A DNA stretch of 64,000 nt, taken from positions 62,001 to 126,000 of the forward strand of contig DASREE010000008.1 in NCBI GenBank assembly GCA_035652235.1, read 5' to 3'. Positions 56,402 through 64,000 of this stretch are shown here, piece after piece. A program made the translations under genes and the position numbers. The DNA comes from PALSA-612 sp035652235. GTDB taxonomy: Bacteria > Actinomycetota > Thermoleophilia > Gaiellales > Gaiellaceae. Position 1 is the stretch's first letter, and the number at the start of each line of letters is the position of its first letter. The notes below the pieces were generated by a model, which worked only from the letters and a program-made list of their open reading frames with translations, was not told the origin of the DNA and ran no database searches.

Positions 56402-58696
56402 TCAGCCGAACGTCATGCGCTCGAGGAGCTCTAGCGCCCCCGCCTTGTCGAGCATGTCGTTCAGGTTGCCGCACTTCGGCGACTGCACGCACGAGGGGCA
56501 GCCGTGCTCGCACGGGCAGCCCTCGAGCATCCGCGCCGTGTCCTCCACCCAGCCCTCGAACGCCTCGAAGCCTCGCTCCGCGATGCCGACGCCCCCCGGG
56601 TGGCCGTCGTAGACGAAGACTGTCGGCTCGCCGGTCTGCGCGTGCGCGTTCGTCGACAGGCCGCCGATGTCCCACCGGTCGCACATCGCCCACAGCGGCA
56701 GGAGCGAGATGAGCGCGTGCTCGGCGGCGTGCAGCGTCCCGAGCAGCTTCGGCATCCGCTCGAGCGCGCCGCGTAAGGCCCTGCCGGGCAGAAACCAGAT
56801 CGCCTCCGTCTCGAACGTCGATGGTGGGAGGTCGAGCAGCTGGAGGTCGAGCACGCTGCCGTCGCGGGTCGAACGACGCTGATAGGCGACGACGTGCTCG
56901 GTCACCGACACGCGCCCGAACACCACCTCCACGCCGAGCCGCCGCTCCGTGCGGAGCGCCTGCTCGATTACGGTGGACGTCTCGGTCTTCGCCTGCGTGT
57001 ACCAGTCGCCCGCGAACGGGTCGACGAGGGCCGTGCCCGCCTCGAGGTCGAGCCGGCGCACCAGGTACGCCTCGCCGAGGTGGAGGTAGACCGCTCCCTC
57101 GTGCGCTGCCGTGCACGCCCGCTCACGCTCCAGCGTGCCGAGCACGGAGCCCGTCTCCGCCTCGACGACCAGCACCGGATTGGCGCTCGCCGAGCGCAGC
57201 GAGGTCCGCGCCGCCGGGTAGTCGCGTCCTGCCCACACGAAGCCGGCCGGTGTCCGCCTGAGCTCGGGAAGCGCAGCGGCCCGCTCGAGCGCGGCCTCGC
57301 CGAGGATGGCGCGGTCGTCGTCACCGAGCGGTCCCTCGAAGGCGGCGGCGAGCAGGTGGCCGTCGAGGATTCGCGGGTTCGCGTGGTCGAGGATGGCTGC
57401 CTCGACTCGGCGCCCGAGGAGCGTCTCGGGCTCGCGCATGAAGTACTGATCGAGGGCGTCCTCGCTGGCGACGAGGACGGCCAGCCCGTGTGCGCGCCGG
57501 CCGGCGCGACCCCACTGCTGCCGCAGGCTCGCCACCGTGCCGGGGAAGCCAACCGAGACGACGCAGTCGAGGAGTCCGATGTCGATCCCCAGCTCGAGCG
57601 CGTCCGTCGCGGACACCCCGAGCAGCTCACCCTCGGCCAGGCGGCGCTCGATCTCCCGCCGCTGCGGCGGCGTGTACCCCGCCCGGTAGGGGGACAGGCG
57701 ACCCTCGTACTCCGGACCGAGCCGTTCGAGCGCGAAGCGGTGGATGAGCTCAGCCGCCTTGCGGCTCTTCGCGAAGCAGAGCGTGCGCAGGCCGCGCGAG
57801 ACGAGCTCCGCGAGCAGCTTCGCCCCCTCGCCGAGCGCGCTCGCGCGCAGCCACAGCTCCTCGTCGATCAGCGGCGGGTTCCACAGGCAGACGGTTCGCT
57901 CAGCTCGCGGCGCGGTGTCGACGGAGACGACCGAGACGTCCGTGCCCACGAGCTCGCGGGCGAGCTCTCCCGGATTGGCGATCGTGGCCGAGGCGAGCAG
58001 GAACTGCGGCTCCGAGCCGTACGCGCGCGCCACCCGGCGGAGGCGCCTGAGCACGTTCGCGACATGGGATCCGAACACGCCGCGGTAGACATGCGCCTCG
58101 TCGACGACCACGAAACGCAGGTTGGAGAGCACATCCCCCCAGCGGTCGTGGTGCGGGAGCACGCCGACGTGGAGCATGTCCGGATTGGAGAGGACGAGGT
58201 TCGCCCACGTCCGGATGCGCCAGCGCCGGGCGGGCTCAGTGTCACCGTCGTAGATGGCAGCGCGCAGCCCCGGCGGGCGGTGCCGGCGGAGCGCCCGCGC
58301 CTGGTCCTGCGCGAGCGCCTTCGTCGGGTACAGGTAGAGCGCGCGGACGCGCGGCTCGCGCGCGATCGCATCGAGGACGGGGAGGTTGAACGCGAGCGAC
58401 TTGCCGCTCGCCGTCGGCGTGGTCACGATCACGTGCTCGCCGCGCCGCACCCGCCCCCAGACGTCGGCCTGGTGGGCGTAGAGCCCGGCGATTCCCTGCG
58501 CCGCGAGGACGTGCGCGACGCGCGGGTCGAGGTCGTCCGGCACCGGCTGCACGCGCGCCGTCTGTGCGGGCTCGCAGCCGAGGTACGCGACCTCCTCGCC
58601 GACGAGGAGGTCGTCCCACAGGGCGACGTCGGCGCTCGTCAGGGTCTTCCTACCGCCTGGGGCGGGAGGGAAGGCCGGCGCACAGCCGGCGCACAA
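56402..58696 (-). CDS. MrfA/YprA-like DEAD-box helicase with DUF1998 zinc domain
   Basis: A 764-residue helicase. Domain 1 has the Q-like and Walker A TPTASGKSLAFNLP, YPTKALAQDQARAL and VVVDEAHVYRG (DEAH). Domain 2 has TLCFAKSRKAAELI, SATDALELGIDIG and QQWGRAGRRAHG. The C-terminal DUF1998 part ends with a four-Cys cluster CPCEHGCPSC...CGN. Close to MrfA, a 3'-5' helicase that repairs mitomycin damage in Bacillus with the nuclease MrfB; no mrfB is nearby. The start is TTG at 58696, and a later start is possible. Confidence 0.88.
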   Translation of the reverse strand: MCAGCAPAFPPAPGGRKTLTSADVALWDDLLVGEEVAYLGCEPAQTARVQPVPDDLDPRVAHVLAAQGIAGLYAHQADVWGRVRRGEHVIVTTPTASGKSLAFNLPVLDAIAREPRVRALYLYPTKALAQDQARALRRHRPPGLRAAIYDGDTEPARRWRIRTWANLVLSNPDMLHVGVLPHHDRWGDVLSNLRFVVVDEAHVYRGVFGSHVANVLRRLRRVARAYGSEPQFLLASATIANPGELARELVGTDVSVVSVDTAPRAERTVCLWNPPLIDEELWLRASALGEGAKLLAELVSRGLRTLCFAKSRKAAELIHRFALERLGPEYEGRLSPYRAGYTPPQRREIERRLAEGELLGVSATDALELGIDIGLLDCVVSVGFPGTVASLRQQWGRAGRRAHGLAVLVASEDALDQYFMREPETLLGRRVEAAILDHANPRILDGHLLAAAFEGPLGDDDRAILGEAALERAAALPELRRTPAGFVWAGRDYPAARTSLRSASANPVLVVEAETGSVLGTLERERACTAAHEGAVYLHLGEAYLVRRLDLEAGTALVDPFAGDWYTQAKTETSTVIEQALRTERRLGVEVVFGRVSVTEHVVAYQRRSTRDGSVLDLQLLDLPPSTFETEAIWFLPGRALRGALERMPKLLGTLHAAEHALISLLPLWAMCDRWDIGGLSTNAHAQTGEPTVFVYDGHPGGVGIAERGFEAFEGWVEDTARMLEGCPCEHGCPSCVQSPKCGNLNDMLDKAGALELLERMTFG

Positions 58697-58724
58697 TCGA
58701 CACGCACTCGTACGCTGCTTCCTC

Positions 58725-59150
58725 CTACCATGCTCCTACCCCGTGGGCGGGTGGGGGATCGGGACGGGACCTCCCACCGGGTGGCGCCGACGCGGGCCGG
58801 AAGCCGGCGCAGGACACGTTCAGCGTCACGATCTTGCCCTTCTCGACCTCGGCGTATCCCGTGTGGTCGTTCTCCTGCCAGCCCTTGTCGGGATTGCGCC
58901 CGCGCGTGTGCCAGCGGATGCGCAGGCGGTCGGCGACCGGCGTCACCTCCGCGTCGAGGAGCTCGAAGCCGTCCGCGTCACCGAACCAGGCGCGGAAGCG
59001 GTCTGCCGCGGCCTCGGGGCCTTCGAGCTCGCGCAGCGATCTCGGCGTGAGGATGCGGACGCGCGCCCCGGCGGCGAAGCACGCTGCGAGGGCGTCGAAG
59101 TCGCGTGCCCGCACGGCGCTCACGAGCTGCTGTCCCACGTCCTCCCGCAC
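58725..59150 (-). CDS. SnoaL/NTF2-like protein
   Basis: A 141-residue protein of the NTF2-like superfamily: VSAVRARDFDALAACFAAGA, RAWFGDADGFELLDAEV and RIRWHTRGRNPDKGW, typical of SnoaL-like folds. Function cannot be assigned; such proteins may be enzymes or ligand binders. GTG at 59150 is favoured by the TACGGT box six bases upstream. The start 22 codons earlier is rejected. Confidence 0.72.
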   Translation of the reverse strand: MREDVGQQLVSAVRARDFDALAACFAAGARVRILTPRSLRELEGPEAAADRFRAWFGDADGFELLDAEVTPVADRLRIRWHTRGRNPDKGWQENDHTGYAEVEKGKIVTLNVSCAGFRPASAPPGGRSRPDPPPAHGVGAW

Positions 59151-59156
59151 GGGACG

Positions 59157-59162
59157 ACCGTA
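59157..59162 (-). promoter_or_regulatory. Leaderless -10 element for the SnoaL-like gene
   Basis: Minus-strand TACGGT with six bases to the GTG at 59150. In the same 47-bp divergent gap, plus-strand TAACGT (59182-59187) lies ten bases before the thiD ATG. Confidence 0.5.
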
Positions 59163-59197
59163 GCAGCGGCCGGGAAGGGCGTAACGTTCACTCGCCG

Positions 59198-59989
59198 ATG
59201 CCGAAGGCCGTTCCACGCTGCCTCACCATCGCCGGCTCCGACTCCGGCGGTGGCGCCGGGATCCAGGCCGACCTGAAGGCGTTCGCCGCAGCGGGCTGCT
59301 TCGGGACGAGCGTGATCGTCGCTCTGACCGCCCAGAACACGGTCGGCGTGAGCGCGGTGGAGGAGGCCTCCCCCTCGTTCGTCGAGGCGCAGCTCGACGC
59401 CGTCTTCTCGGACATCGGCGTCGACGCGGCAAAGACCGGGATGCTCTTCTCCCGCGCCGTCGTCGAGACCGTGGCCGGCTACCTCGCCCGCCACCCGGTG
59501 CCGCTCGTCGTCGACCCGGTGATGGTGGCGAGCTCGGGCGCCCGGTTGCTGCGCGAGGACGCGGTCGAGACGCTCGTCGCCCGGCTCTTCCCGCTGGCGA
59601 CCGTGATCACGCCCAACCTGCTCGAGGCGGAGGCGCTTGCCGGCGGCCCGGCGCCGCGCGACGAGCTCGCCCGCCGGCTGCACGCGCTCGGGCCGGGCGC
59701 CGTCATCGTCACCGGCGGCCACGGCGAGGACGCTGTCGACACGCTGTACGACGGCCAGCGGCTCGTGCACATCGCGGTGCCCCGCCACGCCGTCGCGGCG
59801 ACCCACGGCGCCGGGTGCACGCACTCCGCCACCCTGGCGGCGATGCTCGCCCACGGCTTCGAGCTCGAGGAGGCCGCACGGCGGGCGGCGAGCGCGGCCG
59901 CCGAGGCCGTGCGGCACGGGCTCGACTGGATCGGCGCCGGCGAGGGGCCGGTGGACGTCCTCCACCTGGCAGGCGATGAAGCTGGCTGA
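59198..59989 (+). CDS. thiD: Hydroxymethylpyrimidine (phosphate) kinase ThiD
   Basis: A 263-residue ribokinase-fold enzyme: CLTIAGSDSGGGAGIQADLKAF, TAQNTVGV, VVDPVMVASSGA, ITPNLLEAEAL and the catalytic THGAGCTHSATLAA with the anion-hole Gly and catalytic Cys of HMP kinases. It phosphorylates HMP and HMP-P for thiamine synthesis. No TPP riboswitch is seen in the short upstream region. It overlaps thiL by 14 nt. Confidence 0.93.
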   Translation: MPKAVPRCLTIAGSDSGGGAGIQADLKAFAAAGCFGTSVIVALTAQNTVGVSAVEEASPSFVEAQLDAVFSDIGVDAAKTGMLFSRAVVETVAGYLARHPVPLVVDPVMVASSGARLLREDAVETLVARLFPLATVITPNLLEAEALAGGPAPRDELARRLHALGPGAVIVTGGHGEDAVDTLYDGQRLVHIAVPRHAVAATHGAGCTHSATLAAMLAHGFELEEAARRAASAAAEAVRHGLDWIGAGEGPVDVLHLAGDEAG

Positions 59990-60875
59990 TCTCGGCGAGT
60001 TCGGCCTCCTGGCCGAGCTCGAGCGCCGCGGGCTGGCCGTGGGGATCGAGCACGACGCCGCCGAGCTCGGCGGCGGGCTGGTCGTTACCCACGACGTCCT
60101 CGTCGAGCGGGTGCACTTTCGCCTCGACTGGCTTCCCTGGCGCGAGCTCGGCTTCCGTGCGGCAGCGGTCAATCTCAGCGACCTCGCCGCCTGCGGCGCC
60201 GAGCCGCAGGCGCTCGTCGTCGGCCTCGGCCTGCCGCGCGAGACGGATGCCGCCTCTGCCGTCGAGCTGTACGAGGGGATCGCCGAGGCGGGAGTGCCGG
60301 TCGTCGGCGGCGACACGACTGCCTCCGAGCGCGTTCTCGTGGCCGTGACCGCGCTCGGCCGCTCCGAGCGGGTGCCGGGGCGCGCCGGCGCCCGACCCGG
60401 CGACCTCCTCGTCGTCACCGGGCCGCTCGGACGGGCCGGCGCCGCCTTCCGCCGGGGCGGCTACGCGCGGCCGCCGCTGCGCCTCGCGGAGGGCCGCCGG
60501 CTCGCGGCGCACGCGCACGCGATGCTCGACCTCTCCGACGGGATCGCGCCCGATGCCGGGCACATCGCCGAGCGCTCCCGCTGCCGGGTCGTGGTCGAGC
60601 TCGACCGCGTACCGCTCGCCGACGGCGCGGTGCTCGACGACCTCGGCTTCGGCGAGGACTACGAGCTGCTCGCCGCCGTCGCCGATCCGGGGGAGCTGCC
60701 GGTCGTCGGCCGCTGCGAAGAAGGGTCGGGCGTCGAGCTCGTCCACGCCGGCCGGCCGTACGCGCTGCCCGGCTTCGAGCACTTCCGCGCGTCGGGCGTC
60801 TCGTTTTCGGAGCGTGAACCGGTCTCTTCGCAGGGGTGGAAGGGCGTCCAGCAGCGGGGTTCCAAACGGCGATGA
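59976..60875 (+). CDS. thiL: Thiamine-monophosphate kinase ThiL, odd C-terminus
   Basis: A 299-residue ThiL: LGEFGLLAELERRG, THDVLVERVHFRLDW, NLSDLAACGAEPQALVV and VGGDTTASERVLVAV with the Mg/ATP-binding aspartates, and a C-terminal GFGEDYELLAAV. It makes thiamine diphosphate from thiamine monophosphate. The last ~25 residues (from EREPVSSQGWKG) do not look like ThiL. The same frame continues past the stop into a broken MNT sequence, suggesting a recombination scar at the 3' end. Confidence 0.88.
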   Translation: MKLADLGEFGLLAELERRGLAVGIEHDAAELGGGLVVTHDVLVERVHFRLDWLPWRELGFRAAAVNLSDLAACGAEPQALVVGLGLPRETDAASAVELYEGIAEAGVPVVGGDTTASERVLVAVTALGRSERVPGRAGARPGDLLVVTGPLGRAGAAFRRGGYARPPLRLAEGRRLAAHAHAMLDLSDGIAPDAGHIAERSRCRVVVELDRVPLADGAVLDDLGFGEDYELLAAVADPGELPVVGRCEEGSGVELVHAGRPYALPGFEHFRASGVSFSEREPVSSQGWKGVQQRGSKRR

Positions 60876-61106
60876 CGGAGGCTCGGCGAGAACGAGCCGA
60901 GCTTCAACAGCCGAGGACAGGGCGCCGACGAGCCGAGCGATCTCGACTTCCTGGTCGATCTGGAGTCAGGCCGCGGCCTGCTCGATCTCGCCGGCCTGCT
61001 CGGCGATCTTCGAGACCTCCTCGGCCGCGAGGTCGACGTCGCGACACGGAACGGGCTGCGGGAGCGGATTCGCGATCGCGTCCTTGCGGAGGCCAGGGCG
61101 ATTTGA
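60876..61106 (+). pseudogene. Broken MNT-type nucleotidyltransferase fragment
   Basis: Directly after the thiL stop and in the same frame, 76 codons end at TGA 61104-61106. They read PSDLDFLVDLESGRGLLDL, LGDLRDLLGREVDV and RERIRDRVLAEA, the tail of an MNT-domain nucleotidyltransferase (MntA-type antitoxin family). The catalytic Gly-Ser of the GS-x-DxD motif is eroded to FNS, the N-terminus is missing and there is no start codon. It is a remnant of an MntA/HEPN-like system. Confidence 0.55.
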
Positions 61107-61160
61107 GGAGCTCGAACGGCCTCGTCCGGCGGCTGTGGAGCTACGGCAACGTCCTCCGTG
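61103..61160 (+). pseudogene. Fragment of a type I restriction methylase (HsdM) N-terminus
   Basis: A TTG overlapping the MNT stop as TTGA opens a frame beginning RSSNGLVRRLWSYGNVLRDD, very like the start of one type I HsdM group (LVxRLWxYCNVLRDDG, from memory). The resemblance stops after VLRDD and the frame continues as thioredoxin antisense. It looks like the first 20 codons of a lost restriction-modification operon. The next bases to 61215 hold nothing recognisable. Confidence 0.45.
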
Positions 61161-61215
61161 ACGACTGGCTCGTCGGAGCGGCGTCGAGGCGCTTGTGTGC
61201 GAGCCGCGCCTGGCC

Positions 61216-61548
61216 CTATGCGCTCGAGCTCGCGTCCGCGAGCCACCTGCTCCAGGCCTGCTCGAAGTGCGAACGCGGACGCGCCCCGACCACGGTCGCC
61301 TGCGGCTCGCCGTGCTCGAAGAGGATCGCGGTCGGGATCGAGAGGACGCCGAAGCGGGAGGCGAACGCCGGGTGCTCGTCGATGTTCACCTTCGCGAACA
61401 GGACGGTCGGGTGCTCCTCGGCGAGCGCCTCCAGGATCGGCGTCACCGCCCGGCACGGGCCGCACCACGGCGCCCAGAAGTCGACGACGACCGGCGTCTG
61501 CGCACGGAGAACGATGTCCTCGAAGGTGTCGTCGCCGACCTCGAGCAC
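61216..61548 (-). CDS. trxA: Thioredoxin
   Basis: A 110-residue thioredoxin with VDFWAPWCGPCRAVTPIL (active site WCGPC near residues 28-32), the cis-Pro in LSIPTAILF and the buried Asp in VVVDF. It reduces protein disulphides in the cytoplasm. GTG start at 61548. It follows the GT2 gene by 10 bp, so they probably share a transcript. Confidence 0.94.
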   Translation of the reverse strand: MLEVGDDTFEDIVLRAQTPVVVDFWAPWCGPCRAVTPILEALAEEHPTVLFAKVNIDEHPAFASRFGVLSIPTAILFEHGEPQATVVGARPRSHFEQAWSRWLADASSSA

Positions 61549-61558
61549 GGCCTCGCAG

Positions 61559-62278
61559 TTATAGCCGCCCGGCGAGCGCGGCCACGCGCAGAGCGGGCAC
61601 CCGCACCACCGCCTCGAGGACGATCTGCTTCGTCATCTTCGAGCTGCCGCTCCTGCGGTCGGCGAAGATGATGGGAATCTCGGCGACCCGGAAGCCGGCA
61701 CGGATCGCGCGGTACGTCGTCTCGATCTGGAAGGCGTAGCCGCGGCTCCCGATGCGGTCGAGCGAGATCGCCTCCAGCACCTCGCGCCGGTAGCACTTGA
61801 AGCCGCCGGTGAGGTCGCGCACGGGTACGGACAGGAGCGTGCGCGCGTACAGCGAGCCGCCCCACGAGACGGCGTGCCGGACGAGCCCCCAGTTCTCGAC
61901 GCCTCCCCCGGGGACGTAGCGGGAGCCGAGGACGAGATCGGCGCTGCGCGCCGCCCCGAGCAGGCGGGGGACGTCGCGCGGGTCGTGCGAGAAGTCGCAG
62001 TCGATGGTGACGACGAGGTCGGCGCCGTCTGCCAGCGCACGGCGGAAGCCGGCGACGTAGGCGGGTCCGAGGCCCTCCTTCCGTTCCCGGTGCAGGACGT
62101 CGACGTGGCCGAGCAGCGCGGCGAGCCGGTCGGCTTCGCGACCCGTGCCGTCCGGCGAGGCGTCGTCGATCACGAGCACCCAGCCCCCGTGCGGGAGCAC
62201 GCCGCCGAGCGCGCGCAGCATCGGCTCGAGGTTGTCGCGCTCGTTGTAGGTGGGCAGGCACACGGCGACGGACGGCAC
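61559..62278 (-). CDS. GT2 polyprenol-phosphate mannosyltransferase (DPM1-like)
   Basis: A 239-residue soluble-type GT2 enzyme with VAVCLPTYNERDNLEPML, VIDDASPDGTG, TIDCDFSHDP and FADRRSGSSKM, close to dolichol-phosphate mannose synthases such as mycobacterial Ppm1 catalytic domains. It makes polyprenyl-P-mannose from GDP-mannose. Unlike the enzyme at 13.1 kb it lacks C-terminal helices. GTG 62278 or ATG 62290 are possible starts; the divergent spacing to polX is only 7 or 19 bp. Confidence 0.82.
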   Translation of the reverse strand: MPSVAVCLPTYNERDNLEPMLRALGGVLPHGGWVLVIDDASPDGTGREADRLAALLGHVDVLHRERKEGLGPAYVAGFRRALADGADLVVTIDCDFSHDPRDVPRLLGAARSADLVLGSRYVPGGGVENWGLVRHAVSWGGSLYARTLLSVPVRDLTGGFKCYRREVLEAISLDRIGSRGYAFQIETTYRAIRAGFRVAEIPIIFADRRSGSSKMTKQIVLEAVVRVPALRVAALAGRL

Positions 62279-62297
62279 GGCGCCTATCATCGCCGGC
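62279..62297. promoter_or_regulatory. Bidirectional promoter, GT2 / polX
   Basis: The 19-bp gap holds plus-strand TATCAT (62285-62290), seven bases from the polX ATG, and minus-strand GATGAT (62291-62286), seven bases from the GTG at 62278. The layout repeats the overlapping antiparallel boxes at 13.09 and 17.04 kb. Confidence 0.5.
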
Positions 62298-64000
62298 ATG
62301 GCGCGCACCCTGCCGGGGAACGCAGACATCGCCGAGCAGTTCGAGCTTCTCGCCGACCTGCTCGAGATCGAGGGCCACGACACCTTCCGCGTCCTTGCCT
62401 ACCGCCGCGCGGCCGCTCGCATCCGGGAGACGGGCGGCTCGGTCGCCCAGCTCGCGCTCGAGGGCAAGGCGAAGCAGCTGCAGGGGATCGGCAAGACGAT
62501 CGAGGAGAAGATCGTGCAGATCGTCGAGGACGGCGAGGTGCACGCGCTGACGAAGCACAAGCAGCTCGTCCCGGGCGGCGTGGTCGCGTTCATGCACCTG
62601 CCGGGGCTCGGTCCGAAGACGGCCCGCCGCATCTGGCGGGAGCTGGGGGTGACCACGCTGGAGGAGCTTCGTCGCGCCGCCGCCGAGCAGCGTCTGCGCA
62701 CGCTCACGGGGCTCGGTGCGAAGACCGAGGAGACCATCCTCCGCTCGCTCAATGCACGGACGGCGGCACCTGCCGAGCAGCGCACCCTGCTCGGAGTCGC
62801 GCTCCCCGCCGTGGTGGCGGCGGTGGACGAGCTGCGCCGCCACCCGGCTGCTGTGAAGGTGTCCGAGGCCGGCAGCGTCCGCCGCCGGCGCGAGACGGTC
62901 CGCGACCTCGACATCATCGCCACCGCGACCGACGCCGAGGCGCTCATCGCCCACTTCGTCGGGCTCGACTGGGTGGTCGAGGTGGTCGCGAGGGGCGGGA
63001 CGAAGGCGACGGTGCTGGCGGCGAACGGGCTCCGCTTCGACCTCCGCGTCGTGCCGCCCGAGTGCTACGGCAACCTGCTCCAGCACTTCACCGGCTCGAA
63101 GCTGCACAACGTGGCGCTGCGCGAGGACGCCGTGCGGCGTGGCCTGTCGGTCTCCGAGTACGGCGTCACGGTCGTCGACACGGGCGAGGTGGTGACGCAC
63201 GCCGACGAGGCCGAGCTGTACGCGTTCCTCGGCTACCAGCTCGTCCCGCCGGAGCTGCGCGAGAACGCGGGCGAGCTGGAGGCGGCGAGGACGGGCTCGC
63301 TGCCCACGCTCGTCGAGCTGCGGGACGTGCGCGGCGACCTGCACGCACACTCGAGCTGGTCGCCAGACGGGAAGGCGACGATCGAGGAGATGGCGCTCGC
63401 AGCCCGCGCTCGCGGCTATCGCTACCTCGCCGTCACCGATCACTCGCACTCCCTGCGCGAGGGGCGGATGGAGGCGCAGGACGCCGAGATCGACGCGCTC
63501 AACGAGCGGCTCGCGCCGTTCCGGCTCCTCAAGGGCGTCGAGGCGAGCATCAAGGCGGACGGGACGCTCGACCTCCCCGACGAGGTGCTGGCGGATCGCG
63601 ACTGGGTGGTGGCGTCGCTGCACACCTCCTTCGACCGCGATCCGACGGGCCGGGTGCTCGCAGCCATGGACAACCCGCACGTGGACTGCATCGGCCATCT
63701 CACCGGTCGCAAGATCGGCAAGCGGCCGGGGGCGTCGCTCGACGTCGAGCGCGTCGTCGAGCGGGCGCTGGAGACGCGCACCGTGCTCGAGATCAACTCG
63801 CAGCCCGACCGGCTGGACATCCCGGACCGGGTCGCGCGGGTGGCCGGTGAGGCGGGCGTTCCCGTGGCGGTGACGAGCGACGCGCACCGGGTGGCGGCGC
63901 TCGCGTACGTCGAGCTCGGCGTCGCCCAGGCCCGGCGTGCGTGGCTGACGAAGGAGCAGGTGCTGAACACGCGCACGTGGCCGCGGATCGCGAAGATGCG
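62298..64000 (+). CDS. polX: DNA polymerase/3'-5' exonuclease PolX (partial at 3' end)
   Basis: At least 567 residues, open to the window edge; PolX is usually about 570-580 residues, so nearly complete. An N-terminal helix-hairpin-helix region (FRVLAYRRAAARIRE, LPGLGPKTARRIW) is followed by the PolX catalytic core with GSVRRRRETVRDLDIIA and FDLRVVP. The C-terminal PHP exonuclease has LHAHSSWSPDG, TDHSHS, KGVEASI and TSDAHR. It fills gaps and proofreads in base-excision repair. The start is ATG 62298, seven bases after TATCAT. Confidence 0.93.
   Translation, partial: MARTLPGNADIAEQFELLADLLEIEGHDTFRVLAYRRAAARIRETGGSVAQLALEGKAKQLQGIGKTIEEKIVQIVEDGEVHALTKHKQLVPGGVVAFMHLPGLGPKTARRIWRELGVTTLEELRRAAAEQRLRTLTGLGAKTEETILRSLNARTAAPAEQRTLLGVALPAVVAAVDELRRHPAAVKVSEAGSVRRRRETVRDLDIIATATDAEALIAHFVGLDWVVEVVARGGTKATVLAANGLRFDLRVVPPECYGNLLQHFTGSKLHNVALREDAVRRGLSVSEYGVTVVDTGEVVTHADEAELYAFLGYQLVPPELRENAGELEAARTGSLPTLVELRDVRGDLHAHSSWSPDGKATIEEMALAARARGYRYLAVTDHSHSLREGRMEAQDAEIDALNERLAPFRLLKGVEASIKADGTLDLPDEVLADRDWVVASLHTSFDRDPTGRVLAAMDNPHVDCIGHLTGRKIGKRPGASLDVERVVERALETRTVLEINSQPDRLDIPDRVARVAGEAGVPVAVTSDAHRVAALAYVELGVAQARRAWLTKEQVLNTRTWPRIAKM

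Noticed and set aside
59151..59197. Possible TPP riboswitch before thiD
   Set aside because: The gap is only 47 bp and lacks the CTGAGA and ACC-type TPP consensus blocks.

Overview
The window is about 64 kb of high-GC actinobacterial chromosome around the replication origin. Gene content suggests the class Thermoleophilia (Gaiella/Solirubrobacter relatives). This is inferred from very high GC, heavy use of GTG and TTG starts, a GyrB with the Gram-negative-type insert, separate AccA and AccD subunits, and zinc-ribbon proteins of a style I associate with that class. No rRNA or complete species marker is present, so the lineage call is not proven.

Layout. 1-2.7 kb (minus): cytochrome c maturation operon ccmABC-ccmD followed by a HemX-like membrane protein cut by the left edge. 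2.9-7.4 kb (minus): UbiA prenyltransferase, molybdopterin genes moaB and moaC, a GT20 OtsA-like enzyme and trehalose synthase TreT. 7.4-9.8 kb: a possible parS site and a two-component system. 9.9-22.7 kb: an inactive-looking M28 membrane peptidase, moeA, a glycosyltransferase cluster (DPM1-like GT2, GT4, DUF2079, PIG-V-like), an Fe/B12-type binding lipoprotein, HAD hydrolase, CPBP protease, L,D-transpeptidase, a PrcB-like protein and a BFN-domain protein. 22.7-36.9 kb: tRNA-Ile(GAT), then the classic origin block, with parB-parA-rsmG-khpB-yidC-yidD-rnpA-rpmH leftward and dnaA-dnaN-recF-dciA-gyrB-gyrA rightward, and DnaA boxes between rpmH and dnaA. 36.9-42 kb: galT-slipin-nfeD and a secreted peptidoglycan amidase. 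42.1-48.6 kb: fatty-acid genes fabZ-fabH-fabD-fabG-fabF and accD-accA. 48.8-51.1 kb: LigD. 51.1-55.8 kb: an island, visibly less GC-rich, with an ECF-type sigma factor, membrane-anchored partner, zinc-ribbon protein, three exported proteins and a decayed gene. 55.8-64 kb: LOG-like protein, MrfA-like helicase, SnoaL-like protein, thiD, thiL, a scar of broken MNT and HsdM sequence, thioredoxin, a GT2 enzyme and PolX running off the right edge.

Two themes run through the window. Operon genes are joined by 4-nt overlaps (ATGA, GTGA, TTGA and, at dnaN-recF, apparently CTGA). Many first genes have a -10-like TANNNT exactly 6-7 nt before the start codon, which implies leaderless mRNAs. At three divergent gene pairs the two -10 elements overlap on opposite strands in gaps of only 17-20 bp. 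No CRISPR array, insertion sequence, integrase or phage gene was seen.
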